64,000 nt of DNA from an uncultured Pelagibacteraceae bacterium (lineage in GTDB: Bacteria > Pseudomonadota > Alphaproteobacteria > Pelagibacterales > Pelagibacteraceae): positions 124,001-188,000 of the forward strand of contig CACLAY010000002.1 in NCBI GenBank assembly GCA_902604975.1. The letters run 5' to 3'. The position numbers were made by a program, and so were the translations under genes. Under the pieces are notes generated by a model, which was not told where the DNA came from, did no database searches, and was given only the letters and a program-made list of their open reading frames with translations. Positions 63,334 to 64,000 of the stretch are shown piece by piece; within the stretch, counting starts at the first letter, position 1, and every line of letters begins with the position of its first letter.

Positions 63334-64000
63334 TTATTTTTTCCACCTGTTGTGTGTCCAAATCCATTGATCAGGATTTTTTAATATCATTTTCTCTAAG
63401 ATGGTATTCAAATGTTCAGAAATTTCCTCTTGGGACTTTTCTGAATTGATTGCTATTGGCTGAGACACATACATTTTAAAGTTATATTTCTCCAATCTTT
63501 CAATATAAATTGGAACCAAATCACATTCATATTTTTTAATAATTTGAGCTGGTATTGTAGTGGTAGATGCTAAGTTTCCAAAAAAATCAATTTTTATACC
63601 TTCCGTAACTCTTTGATCAATCATCAAGGCTATTGAGTTACCTTTTTTTAAATTTTCTAAAATTTGTCTAGTGCCTGATCTTCCTTTCCTAATTTGATTT
63701 CTACAAATATATTTGGTTCTTATGCTTTCCATTGTTTTATTTAAAAAAATATTATTAAGTGGTCTATATATTGTGGCTAAATTTATTCCATGTTTCTCAA
63801 TTTGCATGGCCATGAGTTCAAAGTTGTTAAAATGTCCTGAGATGAAAACAACAGGTTTCTTATTATTTTTAATTTTATCTAAATTTTCGATACCATCTAT
63901 TTTAATAAACTGCTCTAATTTATTTTTTCTAAAATCTTTTAAAAACGGATATTCTGCTAAAATTCGTCCATAGTTTCCTAGAATATTGTTAACAAATTGG
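63334..64000 (-). CDS. lpxL: Lipid A biosynthesis acyltransferase (LpxL/HtrB family), N-terminus missing
   Basis: The frame stays open to the window edge, so the 5' part of the gene lies beyond it and about 221 C-terminal residues are present. Near the left of the protein fragment is VVFISGHFNNFELMAMQIEKHGINLATIYRPLNN, with the H-x4-D/E acyltransferase catalytic motif (here His-x4-Glu). RKGRSGTRQILENLKKGNSIALMIDQRVTEGI and a final NPDQWIWTHNRWK complete the HtrB signature. It adds a secondary acyl chain to lipid A. It ends 3 bases after the convergent DUF2093 gene. LpxL versus LpxM cannot be resolved. Confidence 0.88.
   Translation of the reverse strand, partial: QFVNNILGNYGRILAEYPFLKDFRKNKLEQFIKIDGIENLDKIKNNKKPVVFISGHFNNFELMAMQIEKHGINLATIYRPLNNIFLNKTMESIRTKYICRNQIRKGRSGTRQILENLKKGNSIALMIDQRVTEGIKIDFFGNLASTTTIPAQIIKKYECDLVPIYIERLEKYNFKMYVSQPIAINSEKSQEEISEHLNTILEKMILKNPDQWIWTHNRWKK

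Overview
The window looks like chromosomal DNA of a streamlined marine alphaproteobacterium of the SAR11 (Pelagibacterales) type. This is inferred from very low GC, strong Lys/Ile/Asn codon bias, gene overlaps or gaps of a few bases almost everywhere, and alphaproteobacterial gene sets (RegA/ActR, ChvI-ChvG, the F-ATPase zeta inhibitor, DUF2093, BamF-like DUF3035 next to lspA, class I LysRS). I see no tRNA, rRNA, CRISPR array, insertion sequence, prophage or integration site. No gap between genes exceeds about 150 bases. Species assignment would need a database search.

Layout. 1-1.2 kb: the end of hisC and a tyrA-type prephenate dehydrogenase. 1.2-4.8 kb (minus strand): an NlpC/P60 peptidase, an AmpG-like MFS permease and TrkH. 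4.9-8.3 kb (plus): class I lysS, pyrD, rpmB and a YhhQ-like transporter. 8.3-12.5 kb (minus): a four-gene polyamine operon encoding a fold-III decarboxylase, a deoxyhypusine-synthase-like enzyme, AguB and AguA. It faces regA across a region with two palindromes. 13.2-24.8 kb: an ABC ATPase, polA, chvI-chvG, ahcY, tsaE-amgK-murU, gpmA, the zeta inhibitor, a secreted nuclease-like protein and a transglycosylase-like lipoprotein. 24.8-32.3 kb: an RND pump with its adaptor, a sulfurtransferase, msrA, an EamA transporter, an AlkA-like glycosylase and two DUF1330 paralogues.

32.3-37.5 kb: a purine phosphoribosyltransferase convergent with a four-gene BMP-type nucleoside/purine ABC importer. 37.7-45.4 kb: a small lipoprotein, hsp20 with an apparent heat-shock promoter and a ROSE-like RNA thermometer, oligopeptidase B, a membrane J-domain protein, a GT9 glycosyltransferase, a DapA-family paralogue, a cyclopropane fatty acid synthase and a lysine-rich coiled-coil protein of unknown function. 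45.4-48.7 kb: a glyoxylate-shunt module with a RamB/ScfR-type regulator divergent from an unannotated 53-codon gene and isocitrate lyase; pairs of 9-bp repeats flank both start sites. 48.7-54.7 kb: a TerB/J-domain protein, a DUF6134-like secreted protein, a YczE-like membrane protein, typA and groES-groEL. 54.8-64 kb: a HAD hydrolase, ribF-ileS-lspA-bamF-like, a short pgi, rsmD, purD, DUF2093 and the C-terminal part of an LpxL-type acyltransferase.

Most of the window is housekeeping sequence. The best candidates for new biology are the small gene and repeat array at the isocitrate lyase locus, the polyamine operon with its DHS-like enzyme, the hsp20 leader, the lysine-rich coiled-coil protein, and the scattered parts of a MurU-type peptidoglycan recycling route.
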